A stretch of DNA of 10,154 nucleotides from Acidobacteriaceae bacterium. Its GTDB lineage: Bacteria > Acidobacteriota > Terriglobia > Terriglobales > Acidobacteriaceae. The position numbers and the translations under genes are program-made. The DNA lies in contig DAHXOQ010000083.1 in the NCBI GenBank assembly GCA_027364815.1, positions 1 through 10,154 of the forward strand, in the 5' to 3' direction. This document shows positions 1 through 6,841 of the stretch, piece by piece. The notes beneath the pieces were generated by a model. The model worked only from the letters and a program-made list of their open reading frames with translations. It ran no database searches and was not told the origin of the DNA. Positions within the stretch are counted from its first letter, which is position 1. The number at the start of each line of letters is the position of its first letter.

Positions 1-211
1 ATGGCCCCATGCCAAGGAAGATGCCGTTGTAGAAATATCCCGAGCCATAAAATCCCATCGGCGCGCAAGCGTAAGGCGCGTAATCGTAATATCCGTACGA
101 GCATACCGGTTGGATACCAACTGCAATTACTATCTGCGCCTTCGCTGCCGGCACCAATGCCAAAGCTGTGAAGACGACTGCTGTACCAATTAAAGTTTTT
201 ATTGTGTTCAT
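1..211 (-). CDS. Short secreted Tyr/Gly-rich protein, C-terminus off the window
   Basis: Seventy codons are visible, reading leftward from the ATG at 209-211; the 3' end lies outside the window. The start is supported by an AGGGGA Shine-Dalgarno element about 6 bases upstream on the minus strand. Residues 1-25 form a Sec signal peptide: MNTIKT, a hydrophobic core (about residues 7-20), then PAAKA with cleavage likely before QIVIA. The mature part is rich in Tyr, Gly, Pro and Phe, with two Cys spaced about 12 apart (PVCSYGYYDYAPYACAP), then a GFYGSGYFYNGIFLGMGP stretch. This resembles small secreted Gly/Tyr-rich proteins common in Acidobacteriota, for which I know no function. Two Cys in an exported protein could form a disulphide (inference). 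It is separated from the methyltransferase upstream by 221 bases, so it probably has its own promoter, but I could not pick out convincing -35/-10 boxes. Confidence 0.72.
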   Translation of the reverse strand, partial: MNTIKTLIGTAVVFTALALVPAAKAQIVIAVGIQPVCSYGYYDYAPYACAPMGFYGSGYFYNGIFLGMGP

Positions 212-263
212 CTGTGATCCCCTTCAGGTTTCGGTTTCCTGGGCTGCGTTGGGCGCTGCGTTG

Positions 264-286
264 CCGAATCAATCAATCCGAATCAA
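264..286. repeat. Short direct repeat upstream of the small secreted protein
   Basis: CCGAATCAA occurs at 264-272 and again at 278-286, a spacing of 14 bases, with AATCAATC filling between. It lies about 53-75 bases upstream of the start codon at 211. Just downstream on the minus strand (241-262) is a second imperfect repeat, GGGCTGCGTT / GGGCGCTGCGTT. Such a spacing could be a regulator site, but two short copies can also arise by chance or slippage. Nothing else recognisable was found between 212 and 432. Confidence 0.3.
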
Positions 287-432
287 GCAGCAACCATAAG
301 GGGTCCCGTCCATCTATGAATGCTTGCGAACCTTCACGGTCCCAGATCTATCTACCCTTACAAATCCCACGTTAGACCTGCGCCGATCCTGGTGTCTGAG
401 CAAAATAACGCACTTTCATCTAATAAACTGCA

Positions 433-1044
433 TCAATCCGCGTGTCTGCGCTTGAACAAACAGAATTGAAAAGATTGCTGCGCGCCCCATGGCGTCGCGT
501 GCATCTGCCGCTCACTTTGAATCAACTCGAATTCCGCCCCCAACTCAGCTGCAAGCGTCGCGGCGTCATACCGCCGTACCTCAAGGCCGCTGCACTTTTC
601 CGGGCCATCGAGCGCAAAGCATCCAATCAGCGCATGACCACCCACTGCAATCGACTGGCGCAATAATTTTTTGTATGCCGCGCGATCCTCAGCCGCTGTC
701 AAAAAATGAAAGACCGCACGATCATGCCACAGATCAAAACTCCCCACACGATCAACGCTCGTCACATCCGCGCAAATCCACGCAATCTCGGTTGCTCTCG
801 ACCCTGTCCGTTTTCTGGCACGCTCGAGCGCCGCTTCAGAAATATCCAGCACCGCAACTTCATACCCGCGCTCAAGCAGCCGCTCACACAATACTGAAGA
901 CCCGCCACCAACATCAATCACGCGGCCAGTCGCGCACGCCTTCGCAATCAGCGCAAGCGATGCCGATGGCTCCGCCTGCGTCCAACTCAACTCCGCTTCA
1001 TCTTTCGTTTTGTAAATCTGTTCCCAATGCTCTGCGCGATTCAT
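433..1044 (-). CDS. Class I SAM-dependent methyltransferase
   Basis: The 203-residue protein has the Rossmann-type methyltransferase fold in compact form (Methyltransf_25-like). Motif I is VIDVGGGSS at residues 42-50 and binds the methionine part of SAM. The acidic end of strand beta-2 is VLDIS (65-69), which would contact the ribose. ADV at 92-94 matches the adenine-contacting motif, and FDLWHDRAVFHFLT (103-116) is motif IV with its usual following helix. The N-terminus, HWEQIYKTKDEAELSWTQ, matches the opening of the small bacterial family with an HWE-x-x-Y...SW-x-Q signature. That family is related to thiopurine/trans-aconitate-type enzymes; the substrate cannot be read from the sequence. 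It is cytosolic, with no signal peptide or membrane segment. The start ATG at 1042-1044 has a modest GGTGA element about 11 bases upstream. It lies 43 bases after the preceding secreted-protein gene on the same strand and could be co-transcribed with it. Confidence 0.88.
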   Translation of the reverse strand: MNRAEHWEQIYKTKDEAELSWTQAEPSASLALIAKACATGRVIDVGGGSSVLCERLLERGYEVAVLDISEAALERARKRTGSRATEIAWICADVTSVDRVGSFDLWHDRAVFHFLTAAEDRAAYKKLLRQSIAVGGHALIGCFALDGPEKCSGLEVRRYDAATLAAELGAEFELIQSERQMHATPWGAQQSFQFCLFKRRHAD

Positions 1045-1087
1045 CGTTTACGTCACCGTATTGTTAATTGACTGCACTATTTTCTAA

Positions 1088-1759
1088 TTATTTCTCCGCC
1101 GAAAGAAACGCCAACTCCGGCGGCAACGCCCGGCGCATCTTGCCCGCAAATGCAAAGCTCACATGCGCATATCCGAGCACCTTCTGCGTCGCCGAATTCA
1201 CCACCGGGTATATCACCTCAAACTCGGTGCGCTCGTCTTTCCCCGGCTGCACGCGATACTCCTTCGGCTCATACCAGATGCATTGCGTCTGCGTCTTTGC
1301 GCCAAACAACTTGCCGTAGTCCTGCGACTTCGCAATGTTGATTCCCTTGATCACCTTCTGATCGCTCACATCAATAATCTTCGGCACCGCATTCAAAATC
1401 ACAAAGGTCTTGATCGCCGCAGTTCTGAAGGGATAACTTACCGTCCCAATCGTCAATCCATCCGGGTCAGGATTCGGATCAATCGCGCTCAAGTACGCAC
1501 CCTCAGTCGAAAAACTCGTTGCAAAGGCCACGCTCTCCGCCGGCGCATGATCATCCTTCATCAACTGGAGCAGCGTCTCCTGCGTCCCTTTTCCCGCTAT
1601 CGTTGCATCGTTGAGCGCGTTCGCTGCTGTCTCACTTGGCTTCCATACTGAATGGCTGTCAATTTTAGCAGCGCCTGTCTGGCTCTTGCCCACCATCGCC
1701 ACTGCAAGCACCGCGCAAAGTATCAGTCCAACACCCGCACTCCGTTTTGATTTCAACAT
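1088..1759 (-). CDS. Secreted protein of unknown function
   Basis: The product is 223 residues and I do not recognise the family. The N-terminus is a Sec signal peptide: Lys/Arg-rich MLKSKRS, a hydrophobic core (residues 8-24, GVGLILCAVLAVAMVG), then KSQTGAAK. A Cys at 15 sits in the middle of the core without a lipobox, so it is not a lipoprotein. The mature protein looks like a mixed alpha/beta globular domain. Its conserved-looking patches are ALNDATIAGKGTQETLLQLMKDDHAP (about 47-73; probably helical), an Asp/Pro/Asn-rich loop IDPNPDPDG (93-101), and a beta-rich C-terminal half with KTFVILN, YEPKEYRV, TEFEVIYPVV and GYAHVSFAF. There is one mature Cys (160). The start ATG at 1757-1759 has an AGGGGC Shine-Dalgarno element 7 bases upstream. 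There are no transmembrane segments after the signal, so export to the periplasm or outside is inferred. Confidence 0.75.
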   Translation of the reverse strand: MLKSKRSAGVGLILCAVLAVAMVGKSQTGAAKIDSHSVWKPSETAANALNDATIAGKGTQETLLQLMKDDHAPAESVAFATSFSTEGAYLSAIDPNPDPDGLTIGTVSYPFRTAAIKTFVILNAVPKIIDVSDQKVIKGINIAKSQDYGKLFGAKTQTQCIWYEPKEYRVQPGKDERTEFEVIYPVVNSATQKVLGYAHVSFAFAGKMRRALPPELAFLSAEK

Positions 1760-1845
1760 GATTTCAGCCCCTGATGCGCTTCAATTTCACAGCACTCAGG
1801 ATTCTACGCCAATGAGCTGACGATGGAAGTTTAATCTAATTTCTG

Positions 1846-2172
1846 CTACTCAAAGCGCTTCGGTGCTGGCAGCATCTGCTGATGCAGCACGCGCACGATT
1901 CGAATATCTTTCGCAATCAATCTGTAATAAATCGTATGTCTGCCTTGTTCGTGTCTATGCAAACCACTGCTGACTGAATCGCACGCACGACCCATCCCCG
2001 GATACTCTGCCAAACTCTGAAAACACTCATGCAGCTTCCGCACATATTGGATTGCTTGCACCTTACCCCATTTTTCATGTGTATAGCGAGCAATCTCGCG
2101 AAGATCGACCTGCGCTTCTGCTGAAACTTTATACTTTTCCAACACTGCCTGCCTTCGCAGCTTCAAGCTCAT
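1846..2172 (-). CDS. parE: ParE/RelE-superfamily toxin of a type II TA pair
   Basis: The product is 108 residues from the ATG at 2172. It shows the ParE pattern: a first strand YKVSAEAQVDL, a helix LREIARYTHEKWGKVQAIQYVRKLHECFQSLAEYPGMGR, then strands around GLHRHEQGRHTIYYRLIAKDIRIVRVLHQQMLP. ParE toxins of this class usually poison DNA gyrase; some relatives cleave mRNA. It lies just 3' of parD and overlaps it, so translation is probably coupled. The true start is probably inside. The ATG at 2172 has no Shine-Dalgarno sequence, whereas GTG at 2143-2145 and TTG at 2140-2142 follow AAGGCAGG. A start there would give a protein opening with (V/M)-LEKYKVS or MEKYKVS, like other ParE proteins, of about 98-99 residues. 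The fold is well supported; activity is inferred. Confidence 0.9.
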   Translation of the reverse strand: MSLKLRRQAVLEKYKVSAEAQVDLREIARYTHEKWGKVQAIQYVRKLHECFQSLAEYPGMGRACDSVSSGLHRHEQGRHTIYYRLIAKDIRIVRVLHQQMLPAPKRFE

Positions 2173-2407
2173 CTATATAATCGTAGAGTCGCTCAAAGAC
2201 TCCATCCTCAGCATCACCACTCGCATCACCTACGGCGATTGCCTCACGCAGAGCCTTCATCTTCTGTTCAAACTCTTTCTCGTCACGCTCCAAGAGCCGC
2301 AGCGCAGTACGCATCACCTCGCTGGCATTTGAGTACCGCCCGCTCTTTACGCGCGTCGTAATGAACTTATCCATTTGCGCAGTCAGATTCACATTTCTCG
2401 TCGGCAT
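2129..2407 (-). CDS. parD: ParD-family ribbon-helix-helix antitoxin
   Basis: The 92-residue protein begins MPTRNVNLTAQMDKFITT, the ribbon strand of a ParD/CopG RHH domain. It continues with helices RVKSGRYSNASEVMRTALRLLERDE (20-43), where GRYSNASEVMR is the family signature. The acidic C-terminal part (about 55-85: DASGDAEDGVFERLYDYIDELE) is the flexible region that normally wraps and neutralises ParE. As an RHH dimer it should also repress its own promoter. The start is fixed by a GAGAGGTG element about 5 bases upstream of the ATG at 2405-2407. An in-frame start further out, at 2485, would place the promoter and operator inside the coding region and is rejected. Its stop lies inside the 5' end of parE. 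Confidence 0.92.
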   Translation of the reverse strand: MPTRNVNLTAQMDKFITTRVKSGRYSNASEVMRTALRLLERDEKEFEQKMKALREAIAVGDASGDAEDGVFERLYDYIDELEAAKAGSVGKV

Positions 2408-2426
2408 CAAAGCACCTCTCATTGCC

Positions 2427-2456
2427 AGTATAAGCCGATTGGCATACTTTGCCAAT
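2427..2456 (-). promoter_or_regulatory. parDE promoter with overlapping palindromic operator
   Basis: On the minus strand, TTGGCA (complement of 2450-2455) and TATACT (complement of 2427-2432) are separated by exactly 17 bases, a good sigma70-like promoter. Transcription would start near 2420, leaving a leader of about a dozen bases that carries the parD Shine-Dalgarno sequence. A perfect inverted repeat, ATTGGCA-N5-TGCCAAT (2438-2444 / 2450-2456), covers the -35 box and spacer. This is where RHH antitoxins bind in other parDE loci, so autorepression by ParD, strengthened by the ParD-ParE complex, is the natural reading. The sequence pattern is directly visible; the regulator assignment is inferred. 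Confidence 0.68.
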
Positions 2457-2506
2457 GCATATTGCAGCCTTCTCAATATGGCCATTGCAGCTTGCGATCT
2501 GTCTAT

Positions 2507-3661
2507 TTACTTGTCTGCCAGCGGAGTAATATCAATCGTCCGTCCCGTTCTCGCCGACTCCCGTGCCGCTGTCAGAATTTGCATCACAATCATATTGGTG
2601 CTGAGTGAACTCAGATCGTCTTTCGGATCAATCTCGCCGTGAAGCACGGCAGCAAGATAATCAAGCGAGCTCTGCTGATTGGTGGCCAGCGCCGGAGCCG
2701 CATGCTCCTGCTTAACTGTTTGGCCTTTGTAGCGCGTGCGAACTCGATCAGCGGCTTCTGTAATCAGGTAGCCGTCAGTGCCGTAAACTTCCATGTCTTT
2801 GCGCGCAAAGCTCCACGTCCATGATGGCTGCAAAACAGCCTGTGCCGTTGTGTAGCGCACAATAATCGTGGCGTCGTCGTCAACCTTCGCATAGCGCTCG
2901 GGCTTGTCAGTCAGGGCAACAGCAGTCACGCTGACGGGAGTTTCGCCGTGCATGATCAGTGTCATCAGGTCGGCGCCGTAGCAGCCAAAATCAAAAATCG
3001 CTCCCGCGCCGGCCTGCTTCGGATCGGTGAGCCAGTTCAGAAATGTATGACTCACACCGATCTCCTGCGGGCCTTCGTGCCCATCATGCACAACCACGCG
3101 GCGTATGGTTCCAAGCTTTCCGTTATCAACTTCGCGCAGTGCTTCTGCGTTGCTGGCGTACCACGTGGTCTCGTAATTCACAAGCACCTGAATGTGCTCC
3201 CGGCGGGAGATACTCCGAATCGCCAGCGCGTCCTCCATCGTTGTTGCCAGCGGCTTCTCAACCATGGCCACTGGCACATGATGTTGAGCAGCTGTCGCAA
3301 TGGCTTTGCGATGGCCCACAATCGATGTGTAAACCAGCACTGCGTCAGGATGCGTCGCATCGATCATGCTTGCTTCGTCGGAATAAAAGAGGCTACTCGC
3401 CAGCGAAAAGCGTTCGGAATAATTTGCGACAAGTTTCTTGTCCTCTTCGGCGATACCGACCAGTGTGACATTGTGATTGCGGCTAAGCGCGTCCAGTATT
3501 CCCAAAGCATGATCGTGCACCAGCCCGGCAATGGCAACACGTACCGTGCGGCCGGCCGGAACTGCTGCGTGAGTTGTTGCGCTTGTCCCCTGCGCATCAC
3601 TGTGAGGCAATGAGAGCGTGATTGCCACGAATAAGAAAAATACAGCAGTGCCTGATTTCAT
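2507..3661 (-). CDS. Exported Gfo/Idh/MocA-type oxidoreductase
   Basis: This is a 384-residue NAD(P)-dependent sugar or polyol dehydrogenase-like protein. Residues 1-23 are a Sec signal peptide (MKSG, hydrophobic core, PHSDA with cleavage before QG); no twin-arginine is present. The Rossmann domain starts at RVAIAGLVHDHALGIL (41-56). The usual GxGxxG is replaced by GLVHDHA, as in a subset of family members. EKPLAT (135-140) carries the family Lys of the EKP motif. DFGCYGADL (224-232) is the substrate-side motif with Tyr228 where many members have His; Tyr is also used at this place in Zymomonas glucose-fructose oxidoreductase. The C-terminal GFO_IDH_MocA_C beta-sheet domain follows to about residue 375. 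The ATG at 3659-3661 has a CTGGAG element upstream. It is flanked by the hppA terminator upstream and the parDE promoter downstream, so it is probably a separate transcription unit. The substrate cannot be told. Confidence 0.88.
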   Translation of the reverse strand: MKSGTAVFFLFVAITLSLPHSDAQGTSATTHAAVPAGRTVRVAIAGLVHDHALGILDALSRNHNVTLVGIAEEDKKLVANYSERFSLASSLFYSDEASMIDATHPDAVLVYTSIVGHRKAIATAAQHHVPVAMVEKPLATTMEDALAIRSISRREHIQVLVNYETTWYASNAEALREVDNGKLGTIRRVVVHDGHEGPQEIGVSHTFLNWLTDPKQAGAGAIFDFGCYGADLMTLIMHGETPVSVTAVALTDKPERYAKVDDDATIIVRYTTAQAVLQPSWTWSFARKDMEVYGTDGYLITEAADRVRTRYKGQTVKQEHAAPALATNQQSSLDYLAAVLHGEIDPKDDLSSLSTNMIVMQILTAARESARTGRTIDITPLADK

Positions 3662-3785
3662 GTGTGTGCTCCAGAATATCGAAAATCTAAATCACTTGAT
3701 TCCAATCCATTCCATAGTAATTGAATGCGAATATCCGTGTGCATTTGTCTGCGGGAGTGTTGCCACAGCAATAATTTCCATCAGC

Positions 3786-3818
3786 AAAAAGCCCCGCACC
3801 TTTCGGCGCGGGGCTTTT
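3786..3818 (-). terminator. Intrinsic terminator of hppA
   Basis: Read on the minus strand, GCCCCGCGCC-GAAA-GGTGCGGGGC forms a 10-bp stem (one G-U pair) closed by a GNRA tetraloop, followed by TTTTT. Stem arms are 3805-3814 and 3791-3800. An A-run precedes it, so it can also work on the plus strand (TTTT at 3815-3818). It begins 22 bases after the hppA stop and shows that hppA and the next gene are not one simple operon. Confidence 0.93.
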
Positions 3819-3840
3819 CCTTGCTGCCAAACAATTTCAG

Positions 3841-6372
3841 TTAGGCTTTCTTCGCTTTGCTTCCGCCAATCCTCATTCCGTAGAACGAGCGGTTAACAAA
3901 GAAGACCGAGATCGCAAAGAACACAACCGACAGCACCATCGTCAGCGTCGGATTCTCATGATGGAGGCTGACTGCCAGCTCCACTGCAAGCAATCCAAAA
4001 AGCGTTGTGAACTTGATGATCGGGTTCATCGCCACTGAGGACGTGTCCTTGAATGGATCGCCAACTGTATCGCCGACTACGCAGGCATCGTGCAGCGGTG
4101 TGCCCTTCTGCTTCAGGTCAACTTCAACAACCTTCTTCGCGTTATCCCATGCGCCGCCGGCATTCGCCATGAAGATCGCCTGGTACAAGCCGAAGATCGC
4201 AATCGAAATCAAATAACCGATGAAGAAAAACGGCTCGTAGAACGCAAACGCCAGCGTCGCAAAAAAGACCGAGAGGAAGATGTTGAACATGCCCTTCTGC
4301 GCATACTGCGTGCAGATCTCAACCACCTTCTTGCTGTCCGTTACCGACGCTTTCGTCACGCCTTCAAGTCTGATATTGGCCTTGATGAACTCCACCGCCC
4401 GGTACGCGCCCGTGGTCACGGCCTGTGTTGAAGCGCCCGTGAACCAGTAAATGATTGCGCCGCCTGTAATGAGCCCGAGCATGAACGGCGCATGCAGCAG
4501 CGAGAGATTCTCAACGCTGTGCGTCAATCCGCCCGTTAACGCCATGATGATCGAGAAGATCATCGTCGTTGCGCCCACAACCGCCGTGCCAATCAGCACC
4601 GGCTTCGCTGTCGCCTTGAAGGTGTTGCCGGCTCCGTCGTTCGCTTCAAGCAGATGCTTGGCGCGCTCGAACTTTACGTCGAAACCAAAATCCTTCTTGA
4701 GTTCGGCCGCAATATTCGGCTCGTCCTCAATCAGCGAAAGTTCGTAAACCGATTGCGCGTTGTCTGTCACCGGCCCGTACGAGTCAACGGCGATCGTCAC
4801 CGGTCCCATGCCGAGGAATCCAAAGGCCACCAAACCAAACGCAAACACCGCAGGCGCCAGCATCAAGCCCGCAGGATCAGTCTGCAGATTCGGAATGCCG
4901 AGGCTGAAATAGTATCCCGTTCCCATCAGCGCAACCATGCAAAGCCCTAGCCAGTAAGCGGAGAAGTTGCCGGCCACAAAGCCCGACAAAATTCCCAAAC
5001 TCGCGCCGCCTTCGTCAGCCGAGGTCACCACATCCTGCACGTGCGCCGAGCTCGTCGAAGTGAAGACCTTCACCAACTCAGGAATCACAGCGCCCGCCAG
5101 CGTGCCGCAACTGATAATCGATGCCAGCTTCCACCAGATTGTTCCGTCGCCAAGATCGGGAATCATCAGGTAAGTGACAATGTAAGTCAGAACAATCGAG
5201 ATGATTGAAGTGAGCCAGACCAGCGAGGTCAGCGGCGCTTCAAAATCCATCTCGTCTTTGTCGGCATACTTCGCCTTGGCAACTATTCCATTGAGGAAGT
5301 ACGCGCCCGAGCTCGAAAACAGCATCGCCACGCGCATCACAAAGATCCACACCAGCAGTTGAACCTGGATCTTCGGATCATGAACCGCCAGCAATATAAA
5401 CGTGATCAGCGCAACACCCGTCACGCCGTAAGTTTCAAAGCCGTCAGCCGAGGGTCCAACCGAGTCGCCGGCATTGTCGCCCGTGCAATCGGCAATCACG
5501 CCCGGGTTGCGCGCGTCGTCTTCCTTGATTTTGAAAACAATCTTCATCAGGTCGGCGCCGATATCGGCAATCTTTGTAAAAATGCCGCCAGCGATTCTCA
5601 ATGCAGCCGCGCCGAGGCTCTCACCAATCGCAAAACCGATGAAGCACTGACCCGCGTAGTCGCGTGGAACAAACAGCAGAATAAAGAGCATGATCAGCAG
5701 CTCAACGGATATCAGCAGCATGCCGATGCTCATACCCGCCTTCAGAGGAATCGCAAAAAGCGGATACGGCTTGCCGCGCAATCCGGCAAATGCCGTGCGC
5801 GAATTCGCAAACGTGTTCACGCGAATGCCGAACCACGCCACGCCATAGCTGCCCGCAATGCCTACCAAACTGAACAACAAAATAATCGGCAGCGTAACCG
5901 CAATCGGTTTACCAGGCACCGGCGCCAGCCATCCAAAGTACATCGAGATGACCACCGCGATGAAGACCCAGAGCAGCATGATGAACTTGCCCTGCGTAAT
6001 CAAATACGTTTTGCAGGTCTCATAAATAATCTCTGAGATTTCGCGCATCGAGCGATGCACGGCGAGGTTCTTCAGTTGTACATAAATTGCGAGGCCAAAG
6101 AGCAATCCGCCCACGCAGAAAAGCAGTCCGATTTCGAGCAGGCTGTGACCGTTGATGCCGAGGAAGCTGACGCTGGAAAGATCCGGCAGCGTCAGATTGG
6201 CTTCGCCGGCTGCTGGCTCGGCCGCATGCGCGAGCGCTGGCAGAAAAAGCGCTGCCAATGCCAACAGGTACTTGGCATGACGTTTTGAAAACAATGCAAT
6301 GGAGTGCGGAATCTCGCTCACTCCATGAAAAAATTTTACCCAGCCTGTTTGTACCGAGCCTTGAACAGTCAC
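3841..6372 (-). CDS. hppA: Membrane-bound proton-translocating pyrophosphatase
   Basis: The enzyme hydrolyses PPi to 2 Pi and pumps cations across the cytoplasmic membrane. From the GTG at 6370-6372 it has 843 residues with about 16-17 hydrophobic segments. Catalytic motifs are DIGADLMKIVFK (270-281), EDDARNPGVIADCTGDNAGD (284-303), GPVTDNAQ (533-540), GGAWDNAKK (739-747) and GDTVGDPFKDTS (767-778). These supply the Asp, Asn and Lys residues that hold Mg-PPi. The pump Glu (GFETY, about 311-315) is kept. Lys in GNTFKA (582-587) is typical of K+-independent H+-pumping forms; K+-dependent and Na+-pumping forms have Ala there. The length exceeds the usual 660-770 residues because of an N-terminal stretch containing an internal signal-like segment (KRHAKYLLALAALFLPALAHA) and an insert FGFDVKFERAKHLLEAND before GNT. 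The reading frame stays open to a TTG at 6402 without a Shine-Dalgarno sequence; the GTG follows GGAGG, so it is preferred. Confidence 0.95.
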   Translation of the reverse strand: MTVQGSVQTGWVKFFHGVSEIPHSIALFSKRHAKYLLALAALFLPALAHAAEPAAGEANLTLPDLSSVSFLGINGHSLLEIGLLFCVGGLLFGLAIYVQLKNLAVHRSMREISEIIYETCKTYLITQGKFIMLLWVFIAVVISMYFGWLAPVPGKPIAVTLPIILLFSLVGIAGSYGVAWFGIRVNTFANSRTAFAGLRGKPYPLFAIPLKAGMSIGMLLISVELLIMLFILLFVPRDYAGQCFIGFAIGESLGAAALRIAGGIFTKIADIGADLMKIVFKIKEDDARNPGVIADCTGDNAGDSVGPSADGFETYGVTGVALITFILLAVHDPKIQVQLLVWIFVMRVAMLFSSSGAYFLNGIVAKAKYADKDEMDFEAPLTSLVWLTSIISIVLTYIVTYLMIPDLGDGTIWWKLASIISCGTLAGAVIPELVKVFTSTSSAHVQDVVTSADEGGASLGILSGFVAGNFSAYWLGLCMVALMGTGYYFSLGIPNLQTDPAGLMLAPAVFAFGLVAFGFLGMGPVTIAVDSYGPVTDNAQSVYELSLIEDEPNIAAELKKDFGFDVKFERAKHLLEANDGAGNTFKATAKPVLIGTAVVGATTMIFSIIMALTGGLTHSVENLSLLHAPFMLGLITGGAIIYWFTGASTQAVTTGAYRAVEFIKANIRLEGVTKASVTDSKKVVEICTQYAQKGMFNIFLSVFFATLAFAFYEPFFFIGYLISIAIFGLYQAIFMANAGGAWDNAKKVVEVDLKQKGTPLHDACVVGDTVGDPFKDTSSVAMNPIIKFTTLFGLLAVELAVSLHHENPTLTMVLSVVFFAISVFFVNRSFYGMRIGGSKAKKA

Positions 6373-6526
6373 GTTTCCTCCATTTAGGTTGTCGTAAAAC
6401 AAAAGTTTTGGATGGTTACCACAACGAATGACACAGAAATCTGTTCACCTCAAGTTTTTGAGGGTCAAAAATCCCCGCATGATTTTCCACCGGAACTCTA
6501 CCACCCCAACTCGCCTCTGTCGAGTG

Positions 6527-6555
6527 ACTAGAATCACGTGTCTTTGTTTGGTAAA
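6527..6555 (-). promoter_or_regulatory. Candidate hppA promoter
   Basis: On the minus strand, TTTACC (complement of 6550-6555) and TCTAGT (complement of 6527-6532) lie 17 bases apart, each matching 4 of 6 consensus bases. Transcription would start near 6520, giving a leader of about 150 bases before the GTG start. The -10 box sits within the inverted repeat GTGA-N6-TCAC (6524-6537), a possible operator. The match is moderate and could be chance in AT-rich DNA. Confidence 0.33.
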
Positions 6556-6685
6556 TCGTATCGATTCAAGAACTCGGCCAATAATCCTACTTCTTTTTGT
6601 ATTTTGCAGTTTACATTCTATTGTCGTTTTTTGAACCCCGCTAATCTATAGACAAAATTTCTCTATCTATAACCAGGAACAGAAA

Positions 6686-6727
6686 ATGCCTCCAGCAGAT
6701 TGTCACACTCATCCCACGGAGTACTGA
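6686..6727 (+). CDS. Possible 13-codon leader ORF
   Basis: ATG at 6686 follows AGGA with a 7-base spacing, an ideal ribosome-binding layout, and encodes MPPADCHTHPTEY before TGA at 6725-6727. It lies upstream of the large plus-strand gene and in the same frame, followed by a T6 run and 50-odd bases before the next ribosome-binding site. It could be a translated leader or the relic of an older start. No run of one codon type and no attenuator hairpin is visible, so a regulatory role is only a guess. Confidence 0.22.
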   Translation: MPPADCHTHPTEY

Positions 6728-6841
6728 ATTTTTTGTGGCAAAGTTACTTTTTCGTCTTGCAAACTCCACCGTCTGGAGCTAATATGGCTCCCTCAACTCG
6801 AATCAAGACATTCCACCATACTCAGGTCGGGGGTATTGGGC

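Larger units (their letters stand above)
6403..6783. other. Divergent intergenic region between hppA and the solenoid-FAD gene
   Basis: This stretch is AT-richer than the flanking genes. It contains a candidate hppA promoter (6527-6555) overlapped by GTGA-CTAGAA-TCAC (6524-6537) and CACGTG (6535-6540). A perfect 6-bp hairpin, CCTCAA-GTTT-TTGAGG (6448-6463), lies in the presumed hppA leader. There is a 13-codon ORF with a good Shine-Dalgarno sequence at 6686-6727. For the plus-strand gene I see only weak boxes (TTGAAC 6631-6636, 16 bases, CAAAAT 6653-6658), so its promoter is not settled. No RNA gene or riboswitch fold was recognised. Confidence 0.55.

Noticed and set aside
489..1067. Plus-strand open frame opposite the methyltransferase
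   Set aside because: It is composed of Arg/Ser/Pro/His-rich low-complexity residues typical of the antisense of a GC-biased gene, and the minus frame carries clear SAM motifs.
2408..2485. N-terminal extension of ParD to 2485
   Set aside because: It would cover the promoter and operator, lacks a ribosome-binding site, and precedes the normal family start MPTRNVNL.
2948..3613. Plus-strand open frame inside the oxidoreductase gene
   Set aside because: It is Cys/His/Arg-rich with no domain pattern and lies opposite conserved EKP and DFGCY motifs.
5359..6036. 225-codon plus-strand open frame inside hppA
   Set aside because: It is antisense to conserved pyrophosphatase motifs, and its product is dominated by Arg, Asn, Gln and His with no domain pattern.
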